Shown here piece by piece: positions 9,102-16,010 of a DNA stretch of 60,274 nucleotides (positions are counted from its first letter, which is position 1; every line of letters begins with the position of its first letter). The stretch covers positions 1-60,274 of the forward strand of contig JAGVPB010000046.1 of NCBI GenBank assembly GCA_020052415.1, written 5' to 3'. Below the pieces are notes generated by a model. That model made no database searches. It was given only the letters and a program-made list of their open reading frames with translations, and had not been told where the DNA came from. This DNA is from Bacteroidales bacterium. Its GTDB lineage: Bacteria; Bacteroidota; Bacteroidia; Bacteroidales; JAADJA01. A program made the position numbers and the translations under genes.

Positions 9102-9596
9102 TTAATCATAAAGTTTGATAAACTCATACCCATTCTCTGTCCATGCCATGAACTTTTCAAAATCGGAAAAAGCTATTACCAGCGAAGCCGTATTGATACA
9201 GGGATGAAAGCTGATCTTGTCAGACTTCTTCAGGTTCTCGTCAAAAAAAACATAAACGTGATTGGCTTTGTCATTGATCAGACCAAAAGGTGTCACTGAA
9301 CCCGGCGTCAAACCAAGATGCTTCATCAGTCGCTCGGGAGAAGCGAAAGTGAGTTTTCCCTGCTTCAGTCTTTTTTCCAGATCATGAATATCCAATGCTT
9401 GCTTGTGTTCGAGGATCACAAGATAGTGTTGGTTTCCCTTGTGGTTGCGGAAAAAGATATTCTTACAGTGTGTAGCTTTCAGGTCTTCCCAATATTTAAT
9501 AGCTTCTTCAATTGTGGGTGCTGGAGGATGTTCGTAATATTCGAAAGGGATATTTAATTCATTTAAAATCCTGTAAAGCTCGGGTTGTCCGTTCAT
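9102..9596 (-). CDS. Prolyl-tRNA editing protein, ProX/YbaK family
   Basis: This 164-residue trans-editing deacylase hydrolyses mischarged aminoacyl-tRNAs, typically Ala-tRNA(Pro). Family blocks are FEYYEHPPAPTIEEA at the N terminus, KNIFFRNHKGN (about 50-60, with the catalytic Lys region), and LGLTPGSVTPFGL near residue 115. FHPCINTASLVI at about residue 137 matches the FHPxxNTA signature. Length fits the stand-alone ProXp-ala (PrdX) type. It is the last gene after the sigma/anti-sigma/sensor genes but has a separate -7-like box and a small hairpin just before its start. Confidence 0.9.
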   Translation of the reverse strand: MNGQPELYRILNELNIPFEYYEHPPAPTIEEAIKYWEDLKATHCKNIFFRNHKGNQHYLVILEHKQALDIHDLEKRLKQGKLTFASPERLMKHLGLTPGSVTPFGLINDKANHVYVFFDENLKKSDKISFHPCINTASLVIAFSDFEKFMAWTENGYEFIKLYD

Positions 9597-9617
9597 GCTG
9601 TTTTTACAGCAAATTTA
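9597..9617 (-). promoter_or_regulatory. Candidate -7 box and start-proximal hairpin for proX
   Basis: The minus strand has TAAATTTG (9617-9610), matching TAnnTTTG. It is followed by GCTGT-AAAA-ACAGC (9610-9597), a 5-bp hairpin abutting the ATG at 9596. A transcript from this box would be almost leaderless. The alternative is that the hairpin is only an intercistronic element. Confidence 0.35.
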
Positions 9618-10154
9618 ATTTTTATTTTGCCATCCCCGTCCTCCACCTTTGCCGTGACGAAGCTGGAATTTTTTACCCATCCCCTTGAATGCACCCTCAG
9701 ATTGCATCATATCCCGGATTAAATTATGGAGCTGATTCTGCTGGGATGAATCACAAATAGCCTTCACCTTCAACAGGTGATGGATTGTTATTCGCTTTAA
9801 TTCGTAATGCAGGTCCCCGATGACTGAAGCCAGAGAATCGAGTTTCGAAGGGTTGGAGTCAGGTCGGGATAATTCCTCTAAAATCCCAAGCCTTGCTTCT
9901 GTCATTTGATCCACAACCGGCTGCGACTCCTGACTGAAATCACTCTGAAGGTTATGATATTGCTGCATTTGAGCCTGGTCCAGGTTTAGTTCCCTTGTTA
10001 TGATTTTCCCGGGATCTGCTGTCTCTGTAGTTGATGGTTCCCGTTTTCCATCAAAATAAACATGATAAACAATCGTAAGTATTGCTGCAATATTGATGAG
10101 AATGAGAATAACTACAAGCCAGACCGAAACCTGTTTTTTTAAAAAAAAGTTCAT
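9615..10154 (-). CDS. Periplasmic heavy-metal-sensor-like protein (CnrX/Spy-like)
   Basis: This 179-residue protein has one N-terminal membrane anchor (about residues 8-30, VWLVVILILINIAAILTIVY) and a periplasmic helical domain. The region ELNLDQAQMQQYHNLQSDF, the following long helices and ITIHHLLKVKAICDSSQ resemble the heavy-metal-resistance/Spy/CpxP four-helix hairpin family. The tail is Gly/Lys/His-rich. It lies one base after the anti-sigma gene and two genes after an ECF sigma factor, the CnrYXH arrangement in which the periplasmic member senses metal or envelope stress. The metal is unknown. Confidence 0.75.
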   Translation of the reverse strand: MNFFLKKQVSVWLVVILILINIAAILTIVYHVYFDGKREPSTTETADPGKIITRELNLDQAQMQQYHNLQSDFSQESQPVVDQMTEARLGILEELSRPDSNPSKLDSLASVIGDLHYELKRITIHHLLKVKAICDSSQQNQLHNLIRDMMQSEGAFKGMGKKFQLRHGKGGGRGWQNKN

Positions 10155-10155
10155 A

Positions 10156-10620
10156 TCACTCCGTATTTTGCGTGAATAAAATGGTTTCTATATTTTCCTC
10201 CTCCAATTCGTCAAGGAAATATTCATTGGCAAATGCTTCTATTTCCAGATATCTTTGATCTTCGGGAGAAGTAAACTGAACTGAAAATTTCTCACCGAGG
10301 ATAATCCCTGTGAAAATAGCTGCTGCTGAGAGCAATGAAACGGCTACCGGTCTCAAAATCCGAATTGACGGCGATGAAATTTTATTTTTGTGTTTTAGTT
10401 CCTGCGCTTCAATTCGCTGCATAATCCGGTTCACAAAAACCACATCATTGTAATTTATTTTTTCATTCTCCATGATCATCCACGAAGCGGTCAGCTTCTC
10501 AGAAAGTGAACGGCACCCGTCACAATTATCGAGGTGAGTGAAAATTTGTTTTTCCTCTTCACTTGTCAGATCACCAGCGTTCAGAAAAACCAATTTTTCC
10601 CTTATTTCATTACAACTCAT
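10156..10620 (-). CDS. Anti-sigma factor with zf-HC2 zinc finger
   Basis: This 154-residue membrane-anchored anti-sigma factor starts MSCNEIREKL and has the cytoplasmic HC2 zinc motif, C3 plus HLDNCDGC (H29, C33, C36). A single membrane helix lies at about residues 93-113 (RPVAVSLLSAAAIFTGIILG), followed by an acidic extracytoplasmic tail. The family binds its cognate ECF sigma factor and releases it on signal. Its start is 8 nt after the sigma gene's stop and the sensor gene follows immediately, so the three are co-transcribed. Confidence 0.88.
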   Translation of the reverse strand: MSCNEIREKLVFLNAGDLTSEEEKQIFTHLDNCDGCRSLSEKLTASWMIMENEKINYNDVVFVNRIMQRIEAQELKHKNKISSPSIRILRPVAVSLLSAAAIFTGIILGEKFSVQFTSPEDQRYLEIEAFANEYFLDELEEENIETILFTQNTE

Positions 10621-10628
10621 AAGATTTT

Positions 10629-11204
10629 CTATTTTTCATAAAGATGAATCAGTTTTTTCTGTAGATTAATTTTCGCCCTGTGAATCAGCGATTCAACCGA
10701 AGATAGAGAAACGCTCATTATTTCAGCGATTTCTTTGTAAGAGAGTTCGTCGTATTTATTCAGGGTGAATGCAATTCTTTGATTTTCAGGCATTGAATTC
10801 ATGGCAGAATGGAAAACAGCCTCTTGTTGCCTGGATTCCAGATTCCTGTCAGCGGAATACCCGTCATTGCCAACCGCGGTATCATGCGTTCCTTTTGCAA
10901 AAACATCCTCAATATTTTGTATCCATCGCCATCTCTTGTTTTTCCGAACCTGGTTCAGTGATTTGTTCACAGCTATTCTGTATATCCAGGTGGATAATTT
11001 AGACTCCTGCCGGAAATGCTTCAATGAGTGATAAACTTCGATAAAAACTTCCTGAGCGATGTCTTCAGCATCCTGCCTGTTGTGAAGGAATCCGATGCAT
11101 GTATTGATGACCATGGTGTGATACCTTTCTGTAATTTCTCTGAAGGTTTGACGATCTCCACCAATTATTTTGTCTATTATTAACTTTTCAGGGGAATTCT
11201 CCAT
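10629..11204 (-). CDS. ECF-family RNA polymerase sigma factor
   Basis: This 191-residue sigma-70 family protein has region 2 (DAEDIAQEVFIEVYHSLKHF, about residues 41-60), followed by the core-binding WIYRIAVNKSLN. Region 4 has the HTH ELSYKEIAEIMSVSLSSVES. Regions 1 and 3 are absent, as in ECF sigmas. It heads an operon with its anti-sigma and a periplasmic sensor-like protein. The linker between regions 2 and 4 (about 95-130) is longer than in minimal ECFs. The regulon is not visible; the secreted protein gene directly upstream (11283-11675) is a plausible target. Confidence 0.9.
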   Translation of the reverse strand: MENSPEKLIIDKIIGGDRQTFREITERYHTMVINTCIGFLHNRQDAEDIAQEVFIEVYHSLKHFRQESKLSTWIYRIAVNKSLNQVRKNKRWRWIQNIEDVFAKGTHDTAVGNDGYSADRNLESRQQEAVFHSAMNSMPENQRIAFTLNKYDELSYKEIAEIMSVSLSSVESLIHRAKINLQKKLIHLYEK

Positions 11205-11282
11205 TCGTCAATCCTTCAAAATTCAGGATAAATAGTGAGTATTAATGGTATTAGTGAGCAATAAATCAACGGTTATTATCGT

Positions 11283-11675
11283 CTATCTTTTCCATCCGCG
11301 ACTGTGACGGCTCCCTTTTCTGCCACAACAGCCGGAATTACCGCAACATCCTTTACCCTGTTTGTTATAATTCCGGCATCCCTTGCCTTTCCCGTTTCCA
11401 TTCCCGGATCCGGCATCAAAGCGGTCACAAACTCCATTATTATCAGCATCAATAAAGTTAACACCCCTTCCGGTCTTATTTCCGTTTTCGAACCGGTCGC
11501 AAATGCCGTTTTTATTTTCATCTACAAAATTATTTCCCCTTTGTGTGACCTTCGTGCTGGTAACGTTCTCCTGTTTTTCCATTTGATTTTCCTCGTTTTG
11601 ATTTTGTGCAGATATCAGAATGGGAAAAAGAAGTACTGACAGTGAAATAACAGTTGTGTAAAGCAGAGTCTTCAT
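11283..11675 (-). CDS. Secreted small protein with two DxNxNGxCD calcium-binding-like repeats
   Basis: This 130-residue exported protein has a Sec signal peptide (residues 1-23, ending LISAQ). Two tandem repeats, FVDENKNGICDRFENG and FIDADNNGVCDRFDAG, follow at about 50-65 and 72-87. These look like EF-hand/thrombospondin type-3 calcium loops. The C terminus is Gly/Lys-rich with CC pairs (GCCGNSGCCG). Function is unknown. It lies just upstream of, and in the same direction as, the ECF sigma operon, so it may be controlled by that sigma or take part in the same metal response. Cys-rich tail and Asp loops both suggest metal binding. Confidence 0.7.
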   Translation of the reverse strand: MKTLLYTTVISLSVLLFPILISAQNQNEENQMEKQENVTSTKVTQRGNNFVDENKNGICDRFENGNKTGRGVNFIDADNNGVCDRFDAGSGNGNGKGKGCRNYNKQGKGCCGNSGCCGRKGSRHSRGWKR

Positions 11676-11855
11676 AATTATTTTTGTTTTAATGATTTCT
11701 TTTATGACACTTATTTAGATGAAAACTTGCAGTATGTTAAAAATATTTTGAAGTCCTATAATTTGATTGCCCCAGTATCCGTCGTTCGATAGTTTCCTTG
11801 TATCAATATGTTTCTCCTTAATTAATAACTCAAGAAAATTGTTCAAACAAATAAA

Positions 11856-11879
11856 AATACCTCAATTACCTGAAGTATT
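11856..11879. repeat. Inverted repeat in the 11.68-11.95 kb intergenic region
   Basis: AATACCTCA (11856-11864) faces TGAAGTATT (11871-11879), complementary with one mismatch (a G-U pair in RNA) around a 6-nt loop. The rest of the gap from 11676 to 11907 is AT-rich with no coding signal. It may be an operator or weak terminator upstream of the promoter at 11908. Confidence 0.35.
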
Positions 11880-11907
11880 AAAATTAAACAAAAATATTAA
11901 AAACTTT

Positions 11908-11939
11908 TTTGAATTATGAACGTAGGTTCATTATTTTTG
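11908..11939 (+). promoter_or_regulatory. Promoter with palindromic operator TGAAC-N4-GTTCA
   Basis: The -33 box TTTG (11908-11911) and -7 box TATTTTTG (11932-11939) are 20 nt apart, ideal for Bacteroidota. The perfect palindrome TGAACGTAGGTTCA fills 11917-11930, between the boxes. The promoter at 14822 has the same boxes, the same 24-nt offset between them and the same 9-nt offset to the palindrome. A repressor bound here would block polymerase. The most likely regulator is the DUF134 protein. Confidence 0.8.
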
Positions 11940-11954
11940 TAAAAATTTTTTGAA

Positions 11955-12200
11955 ATGAAATCTAAAATTCTATTCAAAATTTTTCTGATATTACCCTTAA
12001 TACTAATCGTTGATTACGTTTTAATGATTTTATTAGGTTGTGCAACCTGCCTGTTTGGTGTTGGTAATGATTTTTATTGTGGAACCTATTGTATGATAGG
12101 AAAAATAATTTTATTCATTTCATCTGTACTCTTTATTTTTTTAATTTTCCCTGGCATTAAACATTATTTCAATCGTAAAAAAAATGCCAAGACCTGTTAG
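11955..12200 (+). CDS. Small Cys-rich two-helix membrane protein of unknown function
   Basis: This 81-residue protein has two predicted membrane helices (about residues 5-28 and 48-68). They are joined by a short Cys-rich loop, GCATCLFGVGNDFYCGTYC, with four cysteines (CxxC then CxxxC) and a basic C terminus ending in Cys. I do not recognise the family. Its promoter carries the operator shared with the DUF134 locus, and the gene overlaps the decayed DUF134 copy by 17 nt. It therefore probably belongs to the same metal- or sulfur-linked regulon, perhaps as a membrane metal-binding protein; that role is inference. The start was chosen because it is the first ATG after the -7 box. Confidence 0.65.
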   Translation: MKSKILFKIFLILPLILIVDYVLMILLGCATCLFGVGNDFYCGTYCMIGKIILFISSVLFIFLIFPGIKHYFNRKKNAKTC

Positions 12201-12351
12201 AAGCAAAAAAATTTGCGATCCTCCCATAATGTCCGGGTTCAAACCTTTCGGAATGCATTTGTGTGAAATCAAAAATGTCAAACTTCAATTTGATAAAGAT
12301 GAAAGTATAAAATAGGCTGATTACGAAAATCTGCAAATAAAAATGAATTAA
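12184..12351 (+). pseudogene. Degenerate DUF134 regulator (premature stop and truncation)
   Basis: From 12184 the frame reads MPRPVRSKKICDPP, then GFKPFGMHLCEIKNV and LQFDKDESIK, then an in-frame TAG (12313-12315), then ADYENLQIKMN and TAA. This matches the DUF134 N terminus (MPRPxxxRxIxxxP, FKPxGxPLxEL, LxLDExEALRLADYE). The TAG replaces the Leu/Arg just before ADYE. The HTH and zinc ribbons that should follow are gone. It overlaps the end of the membrane-protein gene by 17 nt, so it was once the second gene of that operator-controlled unit. The intact relative is at 14879-15475. Confidence 0.75.
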
Positions 12352-12370
12352 TAAATTTAAATACTCTAAG

Positions 12371-13552
12371 ATGAATATTATTGAATCAGGATTTAATACA
12401 AAATTAATCCATGCCGGCGAGATTGAGGATCAGTATGGGTCAGCAACAGTACCAATTTATCAGACATCGACCTTTTCATTTGAAAATGCTGAAAATGGAG
12501 CAGCATGCTTTTCGGGCGACAGCGATGGATATATTTACACCCGAATTGGTAATCCTACAATTAATGCACTTGAGCGCCAGGTGGCCGCGCTTGAAAATGG
12601 TTATGGTGCTATAGCGGTAAGTTCCGGCATGGCTGCAGCAACGACCATTTACCTGTCCTTACTCAGCTCAGGCGACCATATTGTTAGTACAGATGCAATT
12701 TACGGACCTTCCCGGAGCATTATGGAAAAACAATTTATCCGGTTCGGGTTTCAATCAACTTATATTAAAACAACCGATCCTGAAGCAATAAAAAAGGCAA
12801 TTCGTCCGATTACTAAAGTTATATACATTGAAACACCTGCCAATCCAACCATGGATATTACTGACCTTGAAGCTTGCGCAGAAATAGCTCATAAAAATGA
12901 GATTCTTTTGGTTGTTGACAACACGTTTTGTAGTCCCTATCTGCAGAATCCGCTTGATTTGGGGGCTGATATCGTTTTTCATTCCATGACAAAATTTATT
13001 AATGGTCATGCAGATGTTGTAGCCGGGATCATAGTTGCAAAAGAAAGAGCCCTGTACACTCAGCTCCGCAACATGATGATCAATATGGGTTGCAACATGG
13101 ATCCGCACCAGGCTTATTTGGTATTGCGTGGTATAAAAACGCTATCAGTCCGCATCGAACGTGCCCAGGAAAACGCTGTGAAAGTCGCTGAATTTCTTGA
13201 ACAGCATCCAAAAGTTGCCTGGATAAAATATCCGGGATTGCAATCACATCCGCAATTTCAATTAGCTAAAAAACAAATGAAAGGTAGTGGTGCGATGATT
13301 AGCTTTGGATTGAAGGGTGGTTTTGAAGGTGCAAAATTGTTAATGAATAATCTGCATTTGGCCTTACTGGCAGTTTCGCTCGGAGGAGTAGAAACGCTCA
13401 TTCAGCATCCTGCCTCCATGACCCATTCCAAAGTTTCAACTGAAGATAAACTTAAAGCCGGAATTTCAGATGATTTAATTCGCTTATCCATAGGTATTGA
13501 AGATGTAAATGATATTATTTTAGATTTAAAACAAGGTTTAGAAATAATTTAA
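12371..13552 (+). CDS. Methionine gamma-lyase-like PLP enzyme (Cys/Met metabolism family)
   Basis: This 393-residue protein is a fold-type I PLP enzyme of the trans-sulfuration family. Characteristic blocks are IYQTSTFSFENAENG, YIYTRIGNPTINALE (phosphate-binding Tyr and Arg), AVSSGMAAAT and HSMTKFINGHADVVAG with the PLP-binding Lys. NPTMDITDLEACAEIAH favours methionine gamma-lyase (methanethiol, ammonia and 2-oxobutyrate from Met) over cystathionine lyases. The catalytic-loop position occupied by Cys in Pseudomonas and Trichomonas enzymes is Pro here (AIYGPSRS), so substrate preference is uncertain. It is followed 11 nt later by the peroxiredoxin gene, and the pair may be transcribed from the operator-controlled promoter at 11908. 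Confidence 0.85.
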   Translation: MNIIESGFNTKLIHAGEIEDQYGSATVPIYQTSTFSFENAENGAACFSGDSDGYIYTRIGNPTINALERQVAALENGYGAIAVSSGMAAATTIYLSLLSSGDHIVSTDAIYGPSRSIMEKQFIRFGFQSTYIKTTDPEAIKKAIRPITKVIYIETPANPTMDITDLEACAEIAHKNEILLVVDNTFCSPYLQNPLDLGADIVFHSMTKFINGHADVVAGIIVAKERALYTQLRNMMINMGCNMDPHQAYLVLRGIKTLSVRIERAQENAVKVAEFLEQHPKVAWIKYPGLQSHPQFQLAKKQMKGSGAMISFGLKGGFEGAKLLMNNLHLALLAVSLGGVETLIQHPASMTHSKVSTEDKLKAGISDDLIRLSIGIEDVNDIILDLKQGLEII

Positions 13553-13563
13553 AAATTAAAATT

Positions 13564-14280
13564 ATGGAAAATATTCTTAAACAAGAGGCCGTTTCTATGC
13601 CTCGCATTGGTGAAAATGCGCCTTCATTCAAGGCAATTACAACGCAGGGTATTATTAATTTTCCCGGGGATTACAAGGGCAGCTGGGTGATTTTATTTAG
13701 CCATCCTGCCGATTTCACGCCTGTTTGTACGTCGGAATTTATGACGTTTGCCCATTTGGAGTCAAAATTCGAAAAGGCGAATTGCAAATTGGTGGGATTG
13801 TCAGTCGATGGTTTATACAGTCATATTGCATGGTTACGAACCATTAAGGAAAAAATCGAATACAACGGGATGAAGGATATTGAAGTCAAATTCCCTTTGA
13901 TCGAGGATATTACAATGGAAGTAGCCAAAAAGTACGGTATGATTCAACCCGGTGAAAGCAACACAAAAGCAGTCAGAGCCGTATTTTTTGTCGACACGAA
14001 AGGAATCATCAGGGCAATCATTTATTATCCGCTCAGCCTGGGACGTAATTTTGACGAACTATACAGGGCGTTGATTGCCATGCAGGCTGCCGATGCCTTT
14101 TCAATTGCAACTCCCGCTGATTGGCAGCCCGGGAACGACGTAATTATTCCGACTGCCGGTTCCTGTGGTGTAGCAAAAGAAAGAATGGAATTAAAAGGAG
14201 ATCTAAAATGCTATGATTGGTTCTTCTGTACAAAAAAAATCAGTAAAGAAGACATTGAAAATACAATTTTGAAAAAATAA
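13564..14280 (+). CDS. Peroxiredoxin (archaeal-type Prx6/AhpC-TSA)
   Basis: This 238-residue thiol peroxidase has the peroxidatic motif FSHPADFTPVCTSEF, with the Cys at about residue 57. The C-terminal pair C-x5-C in LKCYDWFFCTKK matches the long archaeal hexadecameric peroxiredoxins that use C-terminal resolving cysteines. It reduces H2O2 and organic peroxides. The family is common in anaerobes and archaea. Its start is preceded by AATTAAAATT, the same leader seen before the genes at 15801 and 18061. It forms a pair with the methionine gamma-lyase gene, linking sulfur metabolism with oxidant defence in this island. Confidence 0.9.
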   Translation: MENILKQEAVSMPRIGENAPSFKAITTQGIINFPGDYKGSWVILFSHPADFTPVCTSEFMTFAHLESKFEKANCKLVGLSVDGLYSHIAWLRTIKEKIEYNGMKDIEVKFPLIEDITMEVAKKYGMIQPGESNTKAVRAVFFVDTKGIIRAIIYYPLSLGRNFDELYRALIAMQAADAFSIATPADWQPGNDVIIPTAGSCGVAKERMELKGDLKCYDWFFCTKKISKEDIENTILKK

Positions 14281-14411
14281 TTTAACAAAAATGCCACTCT
14301 TGAATCATACAGGCCCGGAAAGTAAGTGCCTATGGCCGTATTCCTTCAGCTCCTAAATACATTTTTATAGAAAACCAGGTTACCGGAGACACAATCATAA
14401 AAAATAAATCC

Positions 14412-14789
14412 TTATGTAATTTGGATTGGCTTGTTATTATTATCAATGGCGGCAAAAGTGAATAAAGCATTAATGGCTTTCTGTTTGTTATCTGCATGCA
14501 TTTCTTCTACATAAACCTCAACATGAACTTTAATCTTTACATTTTTTATTAAGGATACTTTACCGATAATTTCAACTATTGTTCCTGAATAAATTGGTAC
14601 CAGAAAATTAACTTCATCTACAGAAACAGTTACCATTTTCTTCCTGGAAAAACGAGTGGCTGTAATATAAGCAACTTCATCCATCCATTGAATAGCTGTT
14701 CCCCCAAACAAGGTATCATGATCATTTAATGTTTTTGGACTAATCAATTTACATAGCCTTGTTTCTGACTTTTGAATCCTTTCGTCCAT
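14412..14789 (-). CDS. Acyl-CoA thioesterase, hotdog fold (YciA/BFIT type)
   Basis: This 125-residue single-hotdog-domain protein has the YciA/acyl-CoA thioester hydrolase signature DTLFGGTAIQWMDEVAYITA. The catalytic region is at about residues 27-45, followed by VSVDEVNFLVPIYSG. It hydrolyses acyl-CoAs in the cytosol; acyl specificity is unknown. It is divergently transcribed from the DUF134 regulator, across an 89-nt gap holding two copies of the regulator-linked palindrome. Its own -7 box is at 14804-14811, so the proximal operator would overlap its -33 region and could control it too. Confidence 0.87.
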   Translation of the reverse strand: MDERIQKSETRLCKLISPKTLNDHDTLFGGTAIQWMDEVAYITATRFSRKKMVTVSVDEVNFLVPIYSGTIVEIIGKVSLIKNVKIKVHVEVYVEEMHADNKQKAINALFTFAAIDNNNKPIQIT

Positions 14790-14803
14790 TTTATTTTTTT
14801 CTG

Positions 14804-14811
14804 CAAAAATA
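14804..14811 (-). promoter_or_regulatory. -7 box of the thioesterase gene
   Basis: The minus strand reads TATTTTTG, an exact TAnnTTTG match 14 nt upstream of the ATG at 14789. The expected -33 position (about 14832-14835) falls inside the first palindromic operator at 14831-14844. Confidence 0.5.
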
Positions 14812-14821
14812 TTAAAAATAA

Positions 14822-14870
14822 TTTGCTTTATGAACTATTGTTCATTAATTTCGCAGCGAACTATTGTTCA
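14822..14870 (+). promoter_or_regulatory. DUF134 promoter with two palindromic operators
   Basis: The -33 TTTG (14822-14825) and -7 TAATTTCG (14846-14853, one mismatch) are 20 nt apart. The palindrome TGAACTATTGTTCA (14831-14844) lies between them, at the same offset as in the 11908 promoter. A second copy, CGAACTATTGTTCA (14857-14870), lies near the expected transcription start, only 8 nt before the ATG. The two copies share GAACTATTGTTCATT and are 26 nt apart, an on-axis spacing of about 2.5 helical turns. Autoregulation by the DUF134 protein is the simplest reading. Confidence 0.8.
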
Positions 14871-14878
14871 TTTAAATT

Positions 14879-15475
14879 ATGTCAGCAAAAATCAGAATAT
14901 TAAGAAGAGTATTAAACCCTCCGTTAATAAAGGGTTTTAAGCCATTCGGAGCCGAATCAGGAAAACAAAATTCAAATCCTGTTATTCTTTTGTATGAGGA
15001 ATATGAAGCCCTGCGCTTGTCTGATTATGATAAATTTAACCATCATAAAGCATCAGTCATAATGGGTGTTTCAAGGCCAACATTTACAAGAATTTACGCT
15101 TCCGCACTTCAAAAAATTGCAACAGCTTTTGTGGAGGGAAGGCAAATTTCCATCGAAGGTGGTAAGGTTTATTTTGATAGCGATTGGCATCAATGTGCCG
15201 GATGTGAATCTTACTTTAATAACCCGGAAAGAGAAAAAGTAATTGAAAAGTGCCCACTGTGTGGAAGTAATCAAATTAAAGGTTTTGATTTAAACGAAAT
15301 TGAAGAAGGTGAAAGCAAACAGTTTGGAGAATACTGTTATTGTCCTCACTGCGGTTTTGAAGAAGAACACCAATTTGGAAAGCCATGCAGTAGTCAGGTT
15401 TGTCCAAAATGCAAAAGTATTATGAAAAGAACAGGAAGCCCTCATCACGGAGGCAGAAAAAAACAAACGATATGA
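14879..15475 (+). CDS. DUF134 (COG1342) predicted DNA-binding regulator with two zinc ribbons
   Basis: This 198-residue protein starts with the DUF134 core: GFKPFG (19-24), YEEYEALRLSDYD (39-51) and the helix-turn-helix KASVIMGVSRPTFTRIYASA (57-76). Two Cys clusters follow the core. The first is C106, C109, C125, C128. The second is C153, C155, C158, C170, C175, C178 with HQFGKPC. The tail is His/Lys-rich. The family is predicted to be transcriptional and is often linked to NifX-like genes. It overlaps the downstream NifX-like gene by 4 nt (ATGA) and has two palindromes at its own promoter. Both Cys clusters are candidates for metal or redox sensing. Confidence 0.85.
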   Translation: MSAKIRILRRVLNPPLIKGFKPFGAESGKQNSNPVILLYEEYEALRLSDYDKFNHHKASVIMGVSRPTFTRIYASALQKIATAFVEGRQISIEGGKVYFDSDWHQCAGCESYFNNPEREKVIEKCPLCGSNQIKGFDLNEIEEGESKQFGEYCYCPHCGFEEEHQFGKPCSSQVCPKCKSIMKRTGSPHHGGRKKQTI

Positions 15476-15789
15476 AAGTTGCAATCACTTCAACGGGAAA
15501 CTCACTTGAAGCGACAATTGACTTGAGATTTGGTCGTTGCTCATACTTCATCATCTATGATACTGAGAGCAAATCCATCGAGTTTATTCCTAACCCGAAC
15601 AAAGATATCGAAGAAAATGCCGGACAGGCATCAGTGCAATTAGTGGTTTCAAGAAATGCTAAAAAAATTATATCGGGTGAGTTCGGATTGAAAATTAAAC
15701 CACTGCTCGATAGTCAGAAAATTCAAATGATCGTTCTCAAAAACTTAGATAAAAAGATAAAGGACATTATTGAAATGTTAAATCACTAA
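15472..15789 (+). CDS. NifX/NifB-like (dinitrogenase Fe-Mo cofactor-binding fold) protein 1
   Basis: This 105-residue protein has the Nitro_FeMo-Co fold (COG1433). It starts MKVAITSTGNSLEATIDLRF, followed by GRCSYFIIYDTES and IEENAGQASVQLVVS. These proteins bind iron-molybdenum or Mo-Cu clusters; the Desulfovibrio orange protein is a relative. The start at 15472 overlaps the DUF134 stop by 4 nt and gives the typical family N terminus; an upstream start would add 24 residues antisense to nothing useful. The mid-domain GSG/GNGPG loop seen in the homologue at 20266 is less conserved here (KKIISGEFG). Confidence 0.85.
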   Translation: MKVAITSTGNSLEATIDLRFGRCSYFIIYDTESKSIEFIPNPNKDIEENAGQASVQLVVSRNAKKIISGEFGLKIKPLLDSQKIQMIVLKNLDKKIKDIIEMLNH

Positions 15790-15800
15790 TAATTAAAATT

Positions 15801-15983
15801 ATGCCACAGCTTAATGGAACCGGACCTGATGGGAAAGGATCTAAAACAGGAAGAAAATTAGGAAAATGCAGCACCGACACAGACAATGAAAAGCTAAAAA
15901 AACTCGGCAAAGGAATAGGGAGAAAACGTAGGTCAGGAGGTGGTAAAGGGAAAGGAAAACGTTTAAAAAGCGGTTTTATATAG
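15801..15983 (+). CDS. DUF5320-like small Gly/Lys-rich protein 1
   Basis: This 60-residue protein starts MPQLNGTGPDGKGSKTGRKL, the pattern MPxxxxTGPxGxGxxTGRxxGxC of DUF5320-like proteins found beside NifX-like genes in anaerobes. The rest is Lys/Arg/Gly-rich with a single Cys (GKCST). Function is unknown; it may bind metal clusters or nucleic acid. The leader AATTAAAATT precedes its ATG. Confidence 0.7.
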   Translation: MPQLNGTGPDGKGSKTGRKLGKCSTDTDNEKLKKLGKGIGRKRRSGGGKGKGKRLKSGFI

Positions 15984-15997
15984 TATTAACAATTTAT

Positions 15998-16006
15998 AAA
16001 GGAGGT
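15998..16006 (+). promoter_or_regulatory. Strong Shine-Dalgarno AAAGGAGGT
   Basis: AAAGGAGGT lies 4 nt before the ATG at 16011. Such a full anti-SD match is unusual for Bacteroidota, where initiation mostly relies on A-rich leaders, and most genes in this window lack one. It may mark recent acquisition from a Firmicutes- or Deltaproteobacteria-like donor. Confidence 0.75.
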
Positions 16007-16010
16007 CATT

